NCBI RefSeq assembly: GCF_002813295.1
Contig: NZ_PHUE01000001.1
Span: forward strand, 806,001 to 870,000
DNA from: Flavobacterium sp. 5
GTDB taxonomy: Bacteria; Bacteroidota; Bacteroidia; Flavobacteriales; Flavobacteriaceae
Direction: 5' to 3'
DNA length: 64,000 nucleotides
Positions 27,108 through 35,384 of this stretch are shown piece by piece. Numbering within the stretch: position 1 is the first letter of the stretch; every line of letters begins with the position of its first letter. The position numbers were made by a program, and so were the translations under genes. The notes beneath the pieces are model-generated. The model had not been told where the DNA came from and ran no database searches. It saw only the letters and a program-made list of their open reading frames with translations.

Positions 27108-29807
27108 ATGAGAAATATTTGTAAAATAAACAGATGGCTATTTACTATGATACTATTAGCATTTGCTTCCGTTAATGGTCAAGATAAAAATCCTCAATCT
27201 GTAACTGTTCTAAAATTAAAACTCCAAAAAGCAACCGTTGATACTATCAAAATTAACACACTCAATGAGCTTGCTTCTACTTATAAATATTCTGAAGCAA
27301 AAGAAGGATTACAGTACGGAAATAAAGCTTTGGCTCTAGCTGAAAAAAAACAATGGAATAAAGGAATGGCTGAAGCAAATGAAAATTTAGGAATTTGCAA
27401 CCAAACATTATCTAATTACACTGAAGCTCTTTTTTATTTAGAAAAAGCTCTTTATTTAAATAAGCAAACACAAAACCAAGCAAAAATTTCCGGTACATTA
27501 AAAAATATCGCCTTTGTCTATTTGTCACAAAAAAAATATCAGCAAGCCATTACATATTTAGAAAAAGCATTAAAAATAAATTACTCAATTAATAACAAAA
27601 TAGTAATTGTTTATAATTTAAATGATATTGCAGATACTTATTATAACCTAAACGATTATAAAAAAGCACTTTCATATTATGAAGAATCGCTGAAAATAAA
27701 TGAAACCATAAAAGACCCAAACGGCTATGCCTATTGTCTAAGTCGTATTGGCGAGGTTTTTTCAAAACAAAAAAATTACAAAAAGGCTATTGAAAATTTT
27801 TCACTGGCTTTAGAAAAATTTGACAAAAAACAAACTGACAATATCAACAATACACTTAATCAATTAAGCAATGTGTATCTTTTAATGTCTAAATCAGATC
27901 CAAAAAACAAACAGAAATACATCACTCTATCTGACAAAACATTAAAAAAAATATCTACAAAACAAGAACATTATTCCCAATCTGTAGATGCCTTAAAAGC
28001 ATCATTAAATGGAGTAATGGCTGATACTACCAAAATCAATATTCTAAACAGAATTATAAGCAGCTATTTTTACACTAATCCAAAAGAAGGAATACCTTAT
28101 GGAGAGGCAGCACTCAAACTAGCCACAAAAATTAAGTGGAATAAAGGAATGGCCGTAGCAAATGACAATCTTGGAGTCTGCCAATGGGTTTTGACTGATT
28201 ACGACAAGGCAATAAATTATTTTTATAAATCACTATATGTATATCAAGAATTAAAAAATCAAAATGGTATTTCTGGTGCTTTTAACAATTTAGGATTAAT
28301 ATATGTTGAAATAAAAAAATATGATTTAGCAGTTACTTATTTTAATAAAGCATATAAAATAAACAAAAAAACCAATAATAAAATATTAATGGTTTATAAC
28401 CTTAACAATATTGCATTAAACTATTATGTGCAAAAAAATTATACTAAAGCACTTGAATATTATAATAAATCCAAAGACTTAAATCTCTCAATGCATGACA
28501 TGAATGGCTTAGGCTATTCCTACTCAAAAATGGGTAAAATATATTCTGATCAAAAAGATTATACAAAAAGCATTGACTATTCAACAAAGGCATTAGACAG
28601 TTACGATAAAAATCAAAGCTATAACATTGGGAATGCCTACATCGAAATAGGTACCACTTACTATAAAATGGCTTTAGAAAATCCAAACAACAAACAACAA
28701 TTATTAGCAGAATCTTCCGAATATCTAAATAATGCTATCCAATTATTTTCTAAAACAGAGATACCAGACAGATTAAACATATGTTATTTAGAACTTTACA
28801 GAACTACTAAAGCTCAAGGAAATTTTGCTTTAGCATTAAATTACTTTGAAAAACATAACACTTTACAAGATTCTTTATTTTCAAATGAGAATAAAAATAA
28901 GTTAGCCAATCTTCAATCCAAAAGAGAGATTGATTTACGAGATAAACAAATTGAAATTCAAAAACTCAAAATAAACAGCGATTCAAAAAAAGTATACTTT
29001 CTAATTACTCTAACCTTATCAATAGCAATCTTTTTGATTTTATTCTTATACCTCTACATATCCAAAAGAGCAACAAACAAATTATTGCTAGACAAAAACG
29101 AAGAAATTTCAAATATTAATAAACAAAAAGATAGATTTTTTTCCATTATTGCACATGATTTAAGAGGTCCATTTAGTGGTTTTCTAGGTTTAACAGAATT
29201 ATTAGCAGAAAGCATTGATGATATGGAAAAGGAAGAAATTCAATTTGCCGCTAGCAACATGAGAAGTTCATCATATAGTTTGAGTCGTCTTTTGGACAAT
29301 TTACTGGAATGGTCCAGAATGGAACAAGGATTAATTCCCTTTTCACCAGAAAAGTATAATTTACTCAAAATTATAAAAGAATGCGTAATAACTCAACAAG
29401 ATGCTATTAATAAAAAGAAGATACAAATTGAAACCATAATAGACGAATCTCTAGAAGTTTTTGCTGATCATCATATAATACAATCGGTCATTAGAAATAT
29501 TTTATCTAATGCTGTAAAGTTTACACCAAAAGGAGGTAATATAAAAATTAAAGCTAAAAATGATTCAAGAAATATCATCATTTCAGTAAAAGATTCTGGA
29601 ATAGGAATGGATGCCAAAATGCTTAACAATATCTTCCTACTAGATGTTAAAAATAACAGAAAAGGAACTGATGAAGAGCCAAGTTCGGGATTAGGATTAA
29701 TTCTTTGTAAAGAATTTATAGAAAAACATAAAGGCAAAATTTGGATAGAGAGTGAAGTCGATAAAGGTTCAACTTTTTATTTTTGTTTTCCACATGCTAT
29801 TGCTTAA
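27108..29807 (+). CDS. TPR-sensor histidine kinase with duplicated TPR block
   Basis: With the start at 27108 (899 residues) the protein opens with a signal peptide (RWLFTMILLAFASVNGQ); the ATG at 27012 would add 32 residues before it. Two homologous TPR blocks follow, beginning at DTIKINTLNELAS and DTTKINILNRIIS, both with a KGMA-AN-NLG(I/V)C motif. Then come a coiled coil, one TM segment (about 645-665), the HisKA box with His683 (FSIIAHDLRGPF), and a HATPase domain (SVIRNILSNAVKF, KDSGIGM, GLGLILCKEF). No receiver domain is attached. The TPRs are periplasmic and presumably sense a protein or peptide. The next gene is a paralogue. Confidence 0.92.
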   Translation: MRNICKINRWLFTMILLAFASVNGQDKNPQSVTVLKLKLQKATVDTIKINTLNELASTYKYSEAKEGLQYGNKALALAEKKQWNKGMAEANENLGICNQTLSNYTEALFYLEKALYLNKQTQNQAKISGTLKNIAFVYLSQKKYQQAITYLEKALKINYSINNKIVIVYNLNDIADTYYNLNDYKKALSYYEESLKINETIKDPNGYAYCLSRIGEVFSKQKNYKKAIENFSLALEKFDKKQTDNINNTLNQLSNVYLLMSKSDPKNKQKYITLSDKTLKKISTKQEHYSQSVDALKASLNGVMADTTKINILNRIISSYFYTNPKEGIPYGEAALKLATKIKWNKGMAVANDNLGVCQWVLTDYDKAINYFYKSLYVYQELKNQNGISGAFNNLGLIYVEIKKYDLAVTYFNKAYKINKKTNNKILMVYNLNNIALNYYVQKNYTKALEYYNKSKDLNLSMHDMNGLGYSYSKMGKIYSDQKDYTKSIDYSTKALDSYDKNQSYNIGNAYIEIGTTYYKMALENPNNKQQLLAESSEYLNNAIQLFSKTEIPDRLNICYLELYRTTKAQGNFALALNYFEKHNTLQDSLFSNENKNKLANLQSKREIDLRDKQIEIQKLKINSDSKKVYFLITLTLSIAIFLILFLYLYISKRATNKLLLDKNEEISNINKQKDRFFSIIAHDLRGPFSGFLGLTELLAESIDDMEKEEIQFAASNMRSSSYSLSRLLDNLLEWSRMEQGLIPFSPEKYNLLKIIKECVITQQDAINKKKIQIETIIDESLEVFADHHIIQSVIRNILSNAVKFTPKGGNIKIKAKNDSRNIIISVKDSGIGMDAKMLNNIFLLDVKNNRKGTDEEPSSGLGLILCKEFIEKHKGKIWIESEVDKGSTFYFCFPHAIA

Positions 29808-29814
29808 ATTAATG

Positions 29815-29822
29815 TATTTTTG
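29815..29822 (+). promoter_or_regulatory. -7 box (TATTTTTG) before the second TPR kinase
   Basis: Exact TAnnTTTG match eight bases after the first kinase's stop codon and 17 bases before the next ATG. It suggests the second kinase can be transcribed by itself. Confidence 0.4.
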
Positions 29823-29839
29823 AAAAAAATACCACATAA

Positions 29840-31759
29840 ATGTTAAAAAAAACACCCATTTTTTTAATTCTATTTTTTACTTTTTATATAAGTCAAGTTC
29901 AAGCGCAAAATACTGCCAATAAAATTATAGACTCCTTAAAAACAGAATTAAAAAACGCAGAAACCGATTCAAGAAAGGCAATACTATACAAAGAACTCTC
30001 TTCTCATATAGAATATATAGGCCCCGATAATACTATCAAATATGCAAAAAAAGCATTGTATTATGCTCAAAAAATAGATGATGAAATATTAATTGGCAAT
30101 GCATATGGAAATCTAGGTACGGCTTATGAACTAAAATCGGATTATACTCATGCTTTGAAAAATCTCTATAAAGCGCTTGAGATTATTGAAAAAACTGATG
30201 ATATTATAGCACTTATTCGAGTAAATAATAATCTCGGATTAATCTATATAGACATAAAAAATTACAAGCAAGGTCTTTTCTACTATAAAAAAGCATTAAA
30301 AATATGCTATAAATATAACAAAGAAAAACACGTCTCTATTCTTTTGAATAATATTGGAGATTTCTATTTACAACAACGTGAATACAAAAAAGCATTAAAC
30401 CAATTTTATCAAGCCCTTATAATAAGTAAGAAACTTAACGATACTGACAAAATAGGTTTAAACCTAACAAATATTGGCATTTGTTATGTCAATATAAAAA
30501 ACTACGAAAAAGGAGTTGAAATGCTAAATAAGTCAATTGCAACTTATGAAAACAGTTCAAATTTATATAATGCTTACAACTATTATGAACTTGGAAGAGC
30601 ATATTATTTAATGTCTCAAGATGAGAAATACAGTGCTTCAAAAAGTATATATGTAGACAAATCTGTTAACATTCTTAATTATGTTCTACAAAATTTCAAA
30701 AATTACAGCTCTTTAAAAGATATACAAGACACCTATTATTACTTATCTAAAGGTAATAAAGCAAAAGAAAAATTTGATGTAGCATTAGACTGTTTTGAAA
30801 AATATTCAAAAATTAAAGATTCTTTATTTTCTAAAGAAAGTGAGAAGAAAATGGCGAATTTTGAATATCAAAGAAAAATCGACTTAAAAGATAAACAAAT
30901 AGAAATCCAAACGCTTAAAATAAATAGTGACACCCGAAAAGTCTATTTTTTAATTACTATATCCACTGCTGTTGCTATATTATTAGGTTTATTTTTATTT
31001 CTATATATTTCTAAAAGAAGAAATAACCAATTACTCAAAGAAAAAAACAAACTAATTTCAGATATAAATTATCAAAAAGATAAATTTTATTCTATCATAG
31101 CCCATGATTTAAAAGGTCCTTTCAATGGCTTTCTTGGACTATCGGAATTAATGGCCGAAGATATTGATGACATGTCTAATGAGGAAATTAAATTTGCAGC
31201 AACTAATATGAGAAGCTCTGCAAAGAATCTTTTTAATCTTTTAGAAAATTTATTAGATTGGACTCGTATGGAACAAAACATAGTTCCATTTGACCCAAAA
31301 GAATACCCATTAGAATCTACTACTCTAGAAAGCATTATCACATTACACGATATTGCTGGCAAGAAAGAAATAAACATCGAAACTAAAATCCCAAGTACTC
31401 TATCTGTATTTGCAGATATAAATATGTTTCAAGCTATAATCCGTAACATTGTTTTAAATGCTATAAAATTTACTCAAAAAAAAGGTGCCGTTTATATTCA
31501 TGCTTTTGAGAATTCTACAGATATAACTATCACAATCAAAGATTCGGGAATAGGAATGCATCAAGATATAATTAATGACTTGTTTAAAATAGACACAAAA
31601 AACAACCGAATTGGAACCGAAAATGAACCAAGTACTGGTTTAGGACTAATTTTATGTAAAGAATTTATTGAGAAACATAATGGTCAAATTTGGGTTGAAA
31701 GCGAGGAAGGAAAAGGAAGTACGTTTTATATTCGTTTTCCTAAAAACCAAAATACTTAA
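29840..31759 (+). CDS. TPR-sensor histidine kinase (single TPR block)
   Basis: A 639-residue paralogue of the preceding kinase, 32 bases downstream. It has a signal peptide (FFTFYISQVQAQ), one periplasmic TPR array (about 40-330), a coiled coil (QRKIDLKDKQIEIQTLKINS, nearly the same as in the neighbour), one TM segment at about 374-394, and HisKA with His422 (IIAHDLKGPFNGFLGL). The HATPase domain has AIIRNIVLNAIKF, KDSGIGM and GLGLILCKEF. No partner regulator is encoded next to the pair. The pair arose by tandem duplication. Confidence 0.92.
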   Translation: MLKKTPIFLILFFTFYISQVQAQNTANKIIDSLKTELKNAETDSRKAILYKELSSHIEYIGPDNTIKYAKKALYYAQKIDDEILIGNAYGNLGTAYELKSDYTHALKNLYKALEIIEKTDDIIALIRVNNNLGLIYIDIKNYKQGLFYYKKALKICYKYNKEKHVSILLNNIGDFYLQQREYKKALNQFYQALIISKKLNDTDKIGLNLTNIGICYVNIKNYEKGVEMLNKSIATYENSSNLYNAYNYYELGRAYYLMSQDEKYSASKSIYVDKSVNILNYVLQNFKNYSSLKDIQDTYYYLSKGNKAKEKFDVALDCFEKYSKIKDSLFSKESEKKMANFEYQRKIDLKDKQIEIQTLKINSDTRKVYFLITISTAVAILLGLFLFLYISKRRNNQLLKEKNKLISDINYQKDKFYSIIAHDLKGPFNGFLGLSELMAEDIDDMSNEEIKFAATNMRSSAKNLFNLLENLLDWTRMEQNIVPFDPKEYPLESTTLESIITLHDIAGKKEINIETKIPSTLSVFADINMFQAIIRNIVLNAIKFTQKKGAVYIHAFENSTDITITIKDSGIGMHQDIINDLFKIDTKNNRIGTENEPSTGLGLILCKEFIEKHNGQIWVESEEGKGSTFYIRFPKNQNT

Positions 31760-31771
31760 GAATATTAAATT

Positions 31772-32371
31772 CTAAAGTTTTTTCCTCAAATTCTCTTTAA
31801 CCTCATTAAACCATTCCTCTTTTAGAATACTTAATATAATACTATCACGACGCATATCACTTTCATACGTTGGCATGTTGCTTCGTAAGACTCCTTCTAC
31901 TTTGCACCCTATACTTTTCATCGCAGCAATGCTTAGTTGATTATTATTATCGGCACGAAATTCTACGCGCTCCATTCCCAGTGTTTCAAATGCAAATTGT
32001 AGTAAAAGATATTTACAATGTTTATTTAGCCCTGTTCCTCTAAAATCTTTTCCATACCAAGTATATCCTAACTGCAAAGTTTTGAAAGGTAAATTAATAT
32101 CATAAAAACGAGTACTACCAGCATATTTACCCGATTTTTTATCATAAACGGCAAAAGGAAATTCAGTTTTATTTTCTCTTGCTTTTATTGCCATTTGGAT
32201 ATAGTTTATCAGGTTTTCTTTTCCATTAGCCGGTACTAATGAGTATTTCCACGTATCGGGTTCATTGAGGGAAATATCCAAAAAAATTTCTACATCTGTT
32301 AATTCTAAAGGGCGTAGTAAAACTAGTTCGTCTTCGAGGATTGTATTTTGAGGAAATTCTAGAGTGGTCAT
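31772..32371 (-). CDS. GNAT acetyltransferase, RimJ/RimL-like
   Basis: The 199-residue protein has the GNAT fold: LVLLRPLELTDVEIFLDI at the start, GSTRFYDINLPFKTLQLGYTW, acetyl-CoA loop YGKDFRGTGLNKHCK, and VEFRADNNNQLSIAAMKSIG. This arrangement matches the ribosomal-protein/small-molecule N-acetyltransferase branch. The substrate cannot be told from sequence. It converges with the kinase pair, whose stop is only 13 bases away; I see no clear hairpin between them. Confidence 0.9.
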   Translation of the reverse strand: MTTLEFPQNTILEDELVLLRPLELTDVEIFLDISLNEPDTWKYSLVPANGKENLINYIQMAIKARENKTEFPFAVYDKKSGKYAGSTRFYDINLPFKTLQLGYTWYGKDFRGTGLNKHCKYLLLQFAFETLGMERVEFRADNNNQLSIAAMKSIGCKVEGVLRSNMPTYESDMRRDSIILSILKEEWFNEVKENLRKKL

Positions 32372-32541
32372 TATTTTTTTTAGCTAATTTATAAAAAAGA
32401 CAACATTAATTTATCATAATCAATAAACATGAAACAATTAGTTCGTTTTTAACCATATTAAGAAATATGAGTCCATTTAAGCCGCAATCCTTTTGAATCC
32501 ATACATTGATAATGATTATTTTTTATCAATATTCACTGATG

Positions 32542-32695
32542 TCCTAGCCCAGATAAAAGTGAAAAGCCCACAGTATAAAACGTTAATTTTTCTTGTTATA
32601 AAAGAGCGACCAACGGAAGCTCCTTTTATAATTTAGAAAAATAATGTTTTATGCGAGGACTTGTAACGTATAGCTGGATTTAGCTTCTAAATAAA
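32542..32695. repeat. Structured intergenic repeat, copy B
   Basis: It opens with CCTAGCCCAGATAAAAGTGA and closes with GTATAGCTGGATTTAGC, the same flanks as copy A at 12577. The interior is a longer, imperfect hairpin of about 80 bases: ATAAAACGTTAATTTTTCT with AGAAAAATAATGTTTTAT, then TTATAAAAGAGC with GCTCCTTTTATAA inside. It fills the gap between the purM-linked small gene (stop at 32697) and the acetyltransferase. Nothing else is seen in this 325-base gap. Confidence 0.6.
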
Positions 32696-32696
32696 A

Positions 32697-33053
32697 CTAT
32701 TCATTCATTTCGTCGTAACGAACTGGAATTTGAGGATCATACAACGGACATTTGAATTCATCCAAAGTGTCTGCTAAAAGATTCATCGTTTTGCCTTCGG
32801 TTCCGTAACAATCGATTTGTATGCTTTGTGGTGTTGTTTTTACTTGAAAAGCACCTTTTCCTTTGGTATTTTTCCAACTGTTTTCATCTATTTTTTCCCA
32901 ACTTGAAAATACACTATTGATTCTGTTTAGAATAACAGTTACAGGAAGTATTTCCAAACCTTCTACTTCTTGCTCTTCTATCAAAGCTTCATAAACCAAA
33001 TGATGGTTTAAATAAATTCCTTCTTGATATTGCCAAAAAAGTAGTTCGTACAT
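32697..33053 (-). CDS. Small conserved-looking protein after purM, unknown function
   Basis: A 118-residue acidic cytoplasmic protein without signal peptide. I do not recognise a domain. It has a beta-rich middle (WKNTKGKGAFQVKTTPQSIQ) and a C-terminal tail FKCPLYDPQIPVRYDEMNE. It begins 36 bases after the purM stop on the same strand, so it is probably read from the purM transcript; a link to purine synthesis is only a guess. Structured repeat copy B begins right at its stop codon. Confidence 0.75.
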   Translation of the reverse strand: MYELLFWQYQEGIYLNHHLVYEALIEEQEVEGLEILPVTVILNRINSVFSSWEKIDENSWKNTKGKGAFQVKTTPQSIQIDCYGTEGKTMNLLADTLDEFKCPLYDPQIPVRYDEMNE

Positions 33054-33089
33054 TTTAATAAAATTAAAAGATTGAAAAAATGAAAAATT

Positions 33090-34268
33090 TTAATATTCGA
33101 AAGTCCCGTATTCGCTAGTGATTGTTAATTTCTTAGCATCAGAAGCTTCTACTCTACCCACAATTTGCGCATCTACATTGAACGATTTTGAAATATTGAT
33201 AATGTCCTGAGCAATAGCTTCTGGAACATATATTTCCATTCTGTGTCCGCAATTGAATACTTGATACATTTCTTTCCAATCCGTTTTAGATTGTTCTTGT
33301 ATCAATTGAAATAAAGGTGGAACTGGAAATAAATTATCTTTTATAATGTGAAGATTCTGAACGAAATGTAAAATTTTAGTTTGAGCTCCTCCACTGCAAT
33401 GTACCATTCCGTGAACTTCTTGTGAAGAATATTTATCTAAAATTTTCTTAATGATTGGTGCGTATGTTCTTGTTGGTGAAAGTACTAATTGTCCAGCATC
33501 GATTGGTGAATTTTCAACGGCATCTGTCAATTGAACTTGTCCTGAATAAATAAGATCACTTGGAACTGCTGCATCATAACTTTCTGGATATTTGGTTGCC
33601 AAATACTTCCCGAAAACATCGTGACGAGCAGAAGTTAACCCATTGCTTCCCATTCCGCCATTATAACTTTTTTCGTAAGTAGCTTGACCAAAAGAAGCCA
33701 ATCCTACAATAACATCACCAGCTTTTATATTAGCATTATCAATTACTTTGGAACGTTTCATTCTTGCCGTTACCGTAGAATCTACGATTATAGTTCTCAC
33801 AAGGTCACCAACATCTGCGGTTTCTCCTCCTGTTGAGTGAATAGTTACCCCAAAAGAATCTAATTCTTTTATCAATTCTTCGGTTCCATTGATAATGGCA
33901 GATAAAACCTCAGCAGTAATAACATTTTTGTTTCTTCCAATAGTTGAAGAAAGCAAAATATTATCGGTTGCACCAACACACAATAAATCGTCAATATTCA
34001 TGATTAATGCATCTTGAGCGATACCTTTCCAAACCGAAATATCTCCAGTTTCTTTCCAATACATATAGGCTAATGAAGATTTTGTTCCTGCTCCATCGGC
34101 ATGCATTATAAGACAATAATCATCGTCCTGCGTTAAATAATCAGGGACAATTTTACAAAATGCCTGAGGAAATAAACCTTTGTCAATATTTTTAATGGCG
34201 TTATGCACATCTTCTTTGGATGCCGAAACACCACGTTGTGCATATCTTTTTGAAGTATCTGAACTCAT
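33090..34268 (-). CDS. purM: Phosphoribosylformylglycinamidine cyclo-ligase (AIR synthase)
   Basis: PurM makes aminoimidazole ribotide in purine synthesis, using ATP. The protein (392 residues from the ATG at 34268) is of the longer, divergent Bacteroidota type. Landmarks are YAQRGVSASKEDVHNAI, HADGAGTKSS, the metal/ATP-binding DALIMNIDDLLCVGA, HSTGGETADVGDLVRT, GLTSARHDVFGKY, GMVHCSGGAQTKIL and NCGHRMEIYV. The ATG at 34295 overlaps an exact -7 box, so transcription from that promoter would exclude it; hence the shorter start. Confidence 0.92.
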   Translation of the reverse strand: MSSDTSKRYAQRGVSASKEDVHNAIKNIDKGLFPQAFCKIVPDYLTQDDDYCLIMHADGAGTKSSLAYMYWKETGDISVWKGIAQDALIMNIDDLLCVGATDNILLSSTIGRNKNVITAEVLSAIINGTEELIKELDSFGVTIHSTGGETADVGDLVRTIIVDSTVTARMKRSKVIDNANIKAGDVIVGLASFGQATYEKSYNGGMGSNGLTSARHDVFGKYLATKYPESYDAAVPSDLIYSGQVQLTDAVENSPIDAGQLVLSPTRTYAPIIKKILDKYSSQEVHGMVHCSGGAQTKILHFVQNLHIIKDNLFPVPPLFQLIQEQSKTDWKEMYQVFNCGHRMEIYVPEAIAQDIINISKSFNVDAQIVGRVEASDAKKLTITSEYGTFEY

Positions 34269-34292
34269 TTTTCTAGTTGTGTGTATGTGAGG

Positions 34293-34300
34293 CAAAGATA
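34293..34300 (-). promoter_or_regulatory. -7 box (TATCTTTG) of purM
   Basis: Minus-strand TATCTTTG, an exact match, 24 bases before the ATG at 34268. It overlaps the alternative ATG at 34295 and so decides the start. Confidence 0.55.
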
Positions 34301-34336
34301 ATTTTAATGTGACAATTATACAATTTTAAATTTTTA

Positions 34337-34371
34337 AAGTTTCTAAGCTTCTGAGTTCCTAAGTTTCTAAG
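34337..34371. repeat. 8-bp tandem repeat (AAGTTTCT type)
   Basis: Four consecutive 8-mers read AAGTTTCT, AAGCTTCT, GAGTTCCT and AAGTTTCT, followed by AAG and a T-run. It lies between purM and the OmpA-like gene. I recall similar degenerate octamer runs in other Flavobacterium intergenic regions. A short low-complexity track, not coding. Confidence 0.7.
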
Positions 34372-34419
34372 TTTTTTTTAGTTTAAAACTTTCAATATTA
34401 TACCTATTCACTCAATCTA

Positions 34420-35304
34420 TTAATTAGCGATAATTTCAATTTCTACACGACGATTGGCTTCCCGTTCTGCTTCATTTTTTTCGGGCAAAGGATACAATGG
34501 TTTTGTACTGGAAAAACCAACAAAAGTCATTCTGCTTTTTTCAATTCCGTTAAATTCTAAAAATTTATAAATGGCTTTTGCTCTTTGAGTGCTTAAGTCC
34601 CGAAAATCTTTTTGCACACAACAAATATGACCTTGAATTTGTATTTTTAAACCTGGAACATTTGTCATTACCATCAGCAACTCATACATTACTGATCTGG
34701 ATTGAGGCATTATGGCAAAAGTATCTACAAAAAAATTCATGTTTTCTAACTTGAGCTTTTCACCAACATTGGCTACGCTAACTTTTTTCATAAAAACGGT
34801 ATCAACTTTTATATTAACCGTCGAACCGTCTGGATTTTCATAAACATAAGTGTCCGAAAATTTAATGTTTGGTTTTTTCTTCTCTACAACTACTTCTTTC
34901 TTTTTGGCTATTATTTTTTCTTCATTTACAAAATCTTTTGGCAATATATAATATAAAGTAACTTTTCTATTTTCGGATTTAATGGAAGAGAGCGAATGTA
35001 ATTCTCCAAAACTTCTTGTTTTAAAATCTTCTCTAACTTTTACTTTACCTTTTATAGTGTTGAATACATAGTCGATCCGTTTTCTTGCCAAGGTATCATT
35101 GTAACCAACAGAACCTTCTTCGTCACAAAAGCCATAAACCCCAACGACTTTAACTTCTTTTTTTATTGATATCCATTGGTTTAATTTCAATAATTCTGTT
35201 TTATTTAATACAAATTTATTGCTATCAAAAAAGAAAGAAACTTGTTCTTGAGCAAAAGCACAAGAAGCTAAAAAACTTAGTAGTAAGGTTATAAAAAACT
35301 TCAT
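34420..35304 (-). CDS. Exported protein with two OmpA-like domains
   Basis: The 294-residue protein has a signal peptide (SFLASCAFAQ). It has one OmpA-like domain at about 20-125 (VSFFFDSNKFVLNKTELLKL, GVYGFCDEEGSVGYNDTLARKRIDYV) and a second at about 180-294 (NMNFFVDTFAIMPQSRSVMY, IQIQGHICC, LSTQRAKAIYKFLEFNGI, ANRRVEIEI). The second keeps the Asp-Arg type peptidoglycan-binding pattern well; the first is degenerate. A Lys-rich linker lies between. There is no beta-barrel, so it is periplasmic and may tether to peptidoglycan. It has its own -7 box. Confidence 0.87.
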   Translation of the reverse strand: MKFFITLLLSFLASCAFAQEQVSFFFDSNKFVLNKTELLKLNQWISIKKEVKVVGVYGFCDEEGSVGYNDTLARKRIDYVFNTIKGKVKVREDFKTRSFGELHSLSSIKSENRKVTLYYILPKDFVNEEKIIAKKKEVVVEKKKPNIKFSDTYVYENPDGSTVNIKVDTVFMKKVSVANVGEKLKLENMNFFVDTFAIMPQSRSVMYELLMVMTNVPGLKIQIQGHICCVQKDFRDLSTQRAKAIYKFLEFNGIEKSRMTFVGFSSTKPLYPLPEKNEAEREANRRVEIEIIAN

Positions 35305-35324
35305 GATTTGGGGATTTATATCTT

Positions 35325-35332
35325 CAAATTTA
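35325..35332 (-). promoter_or_regulatory. -7 box (TAAATTTG) before the OmpA-like gene
   Basis: Minus-strand TAAATTTG, an exact match, 21 bases upstream of the ATG at 35304. A TTG lies 24 bases further upstream. Confidence 0.5.
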
Positions 35333-35384
35333 CAATAAAACTTAATCTATTTATGACAACTGAAAATAAATTAAGTACAATAAA

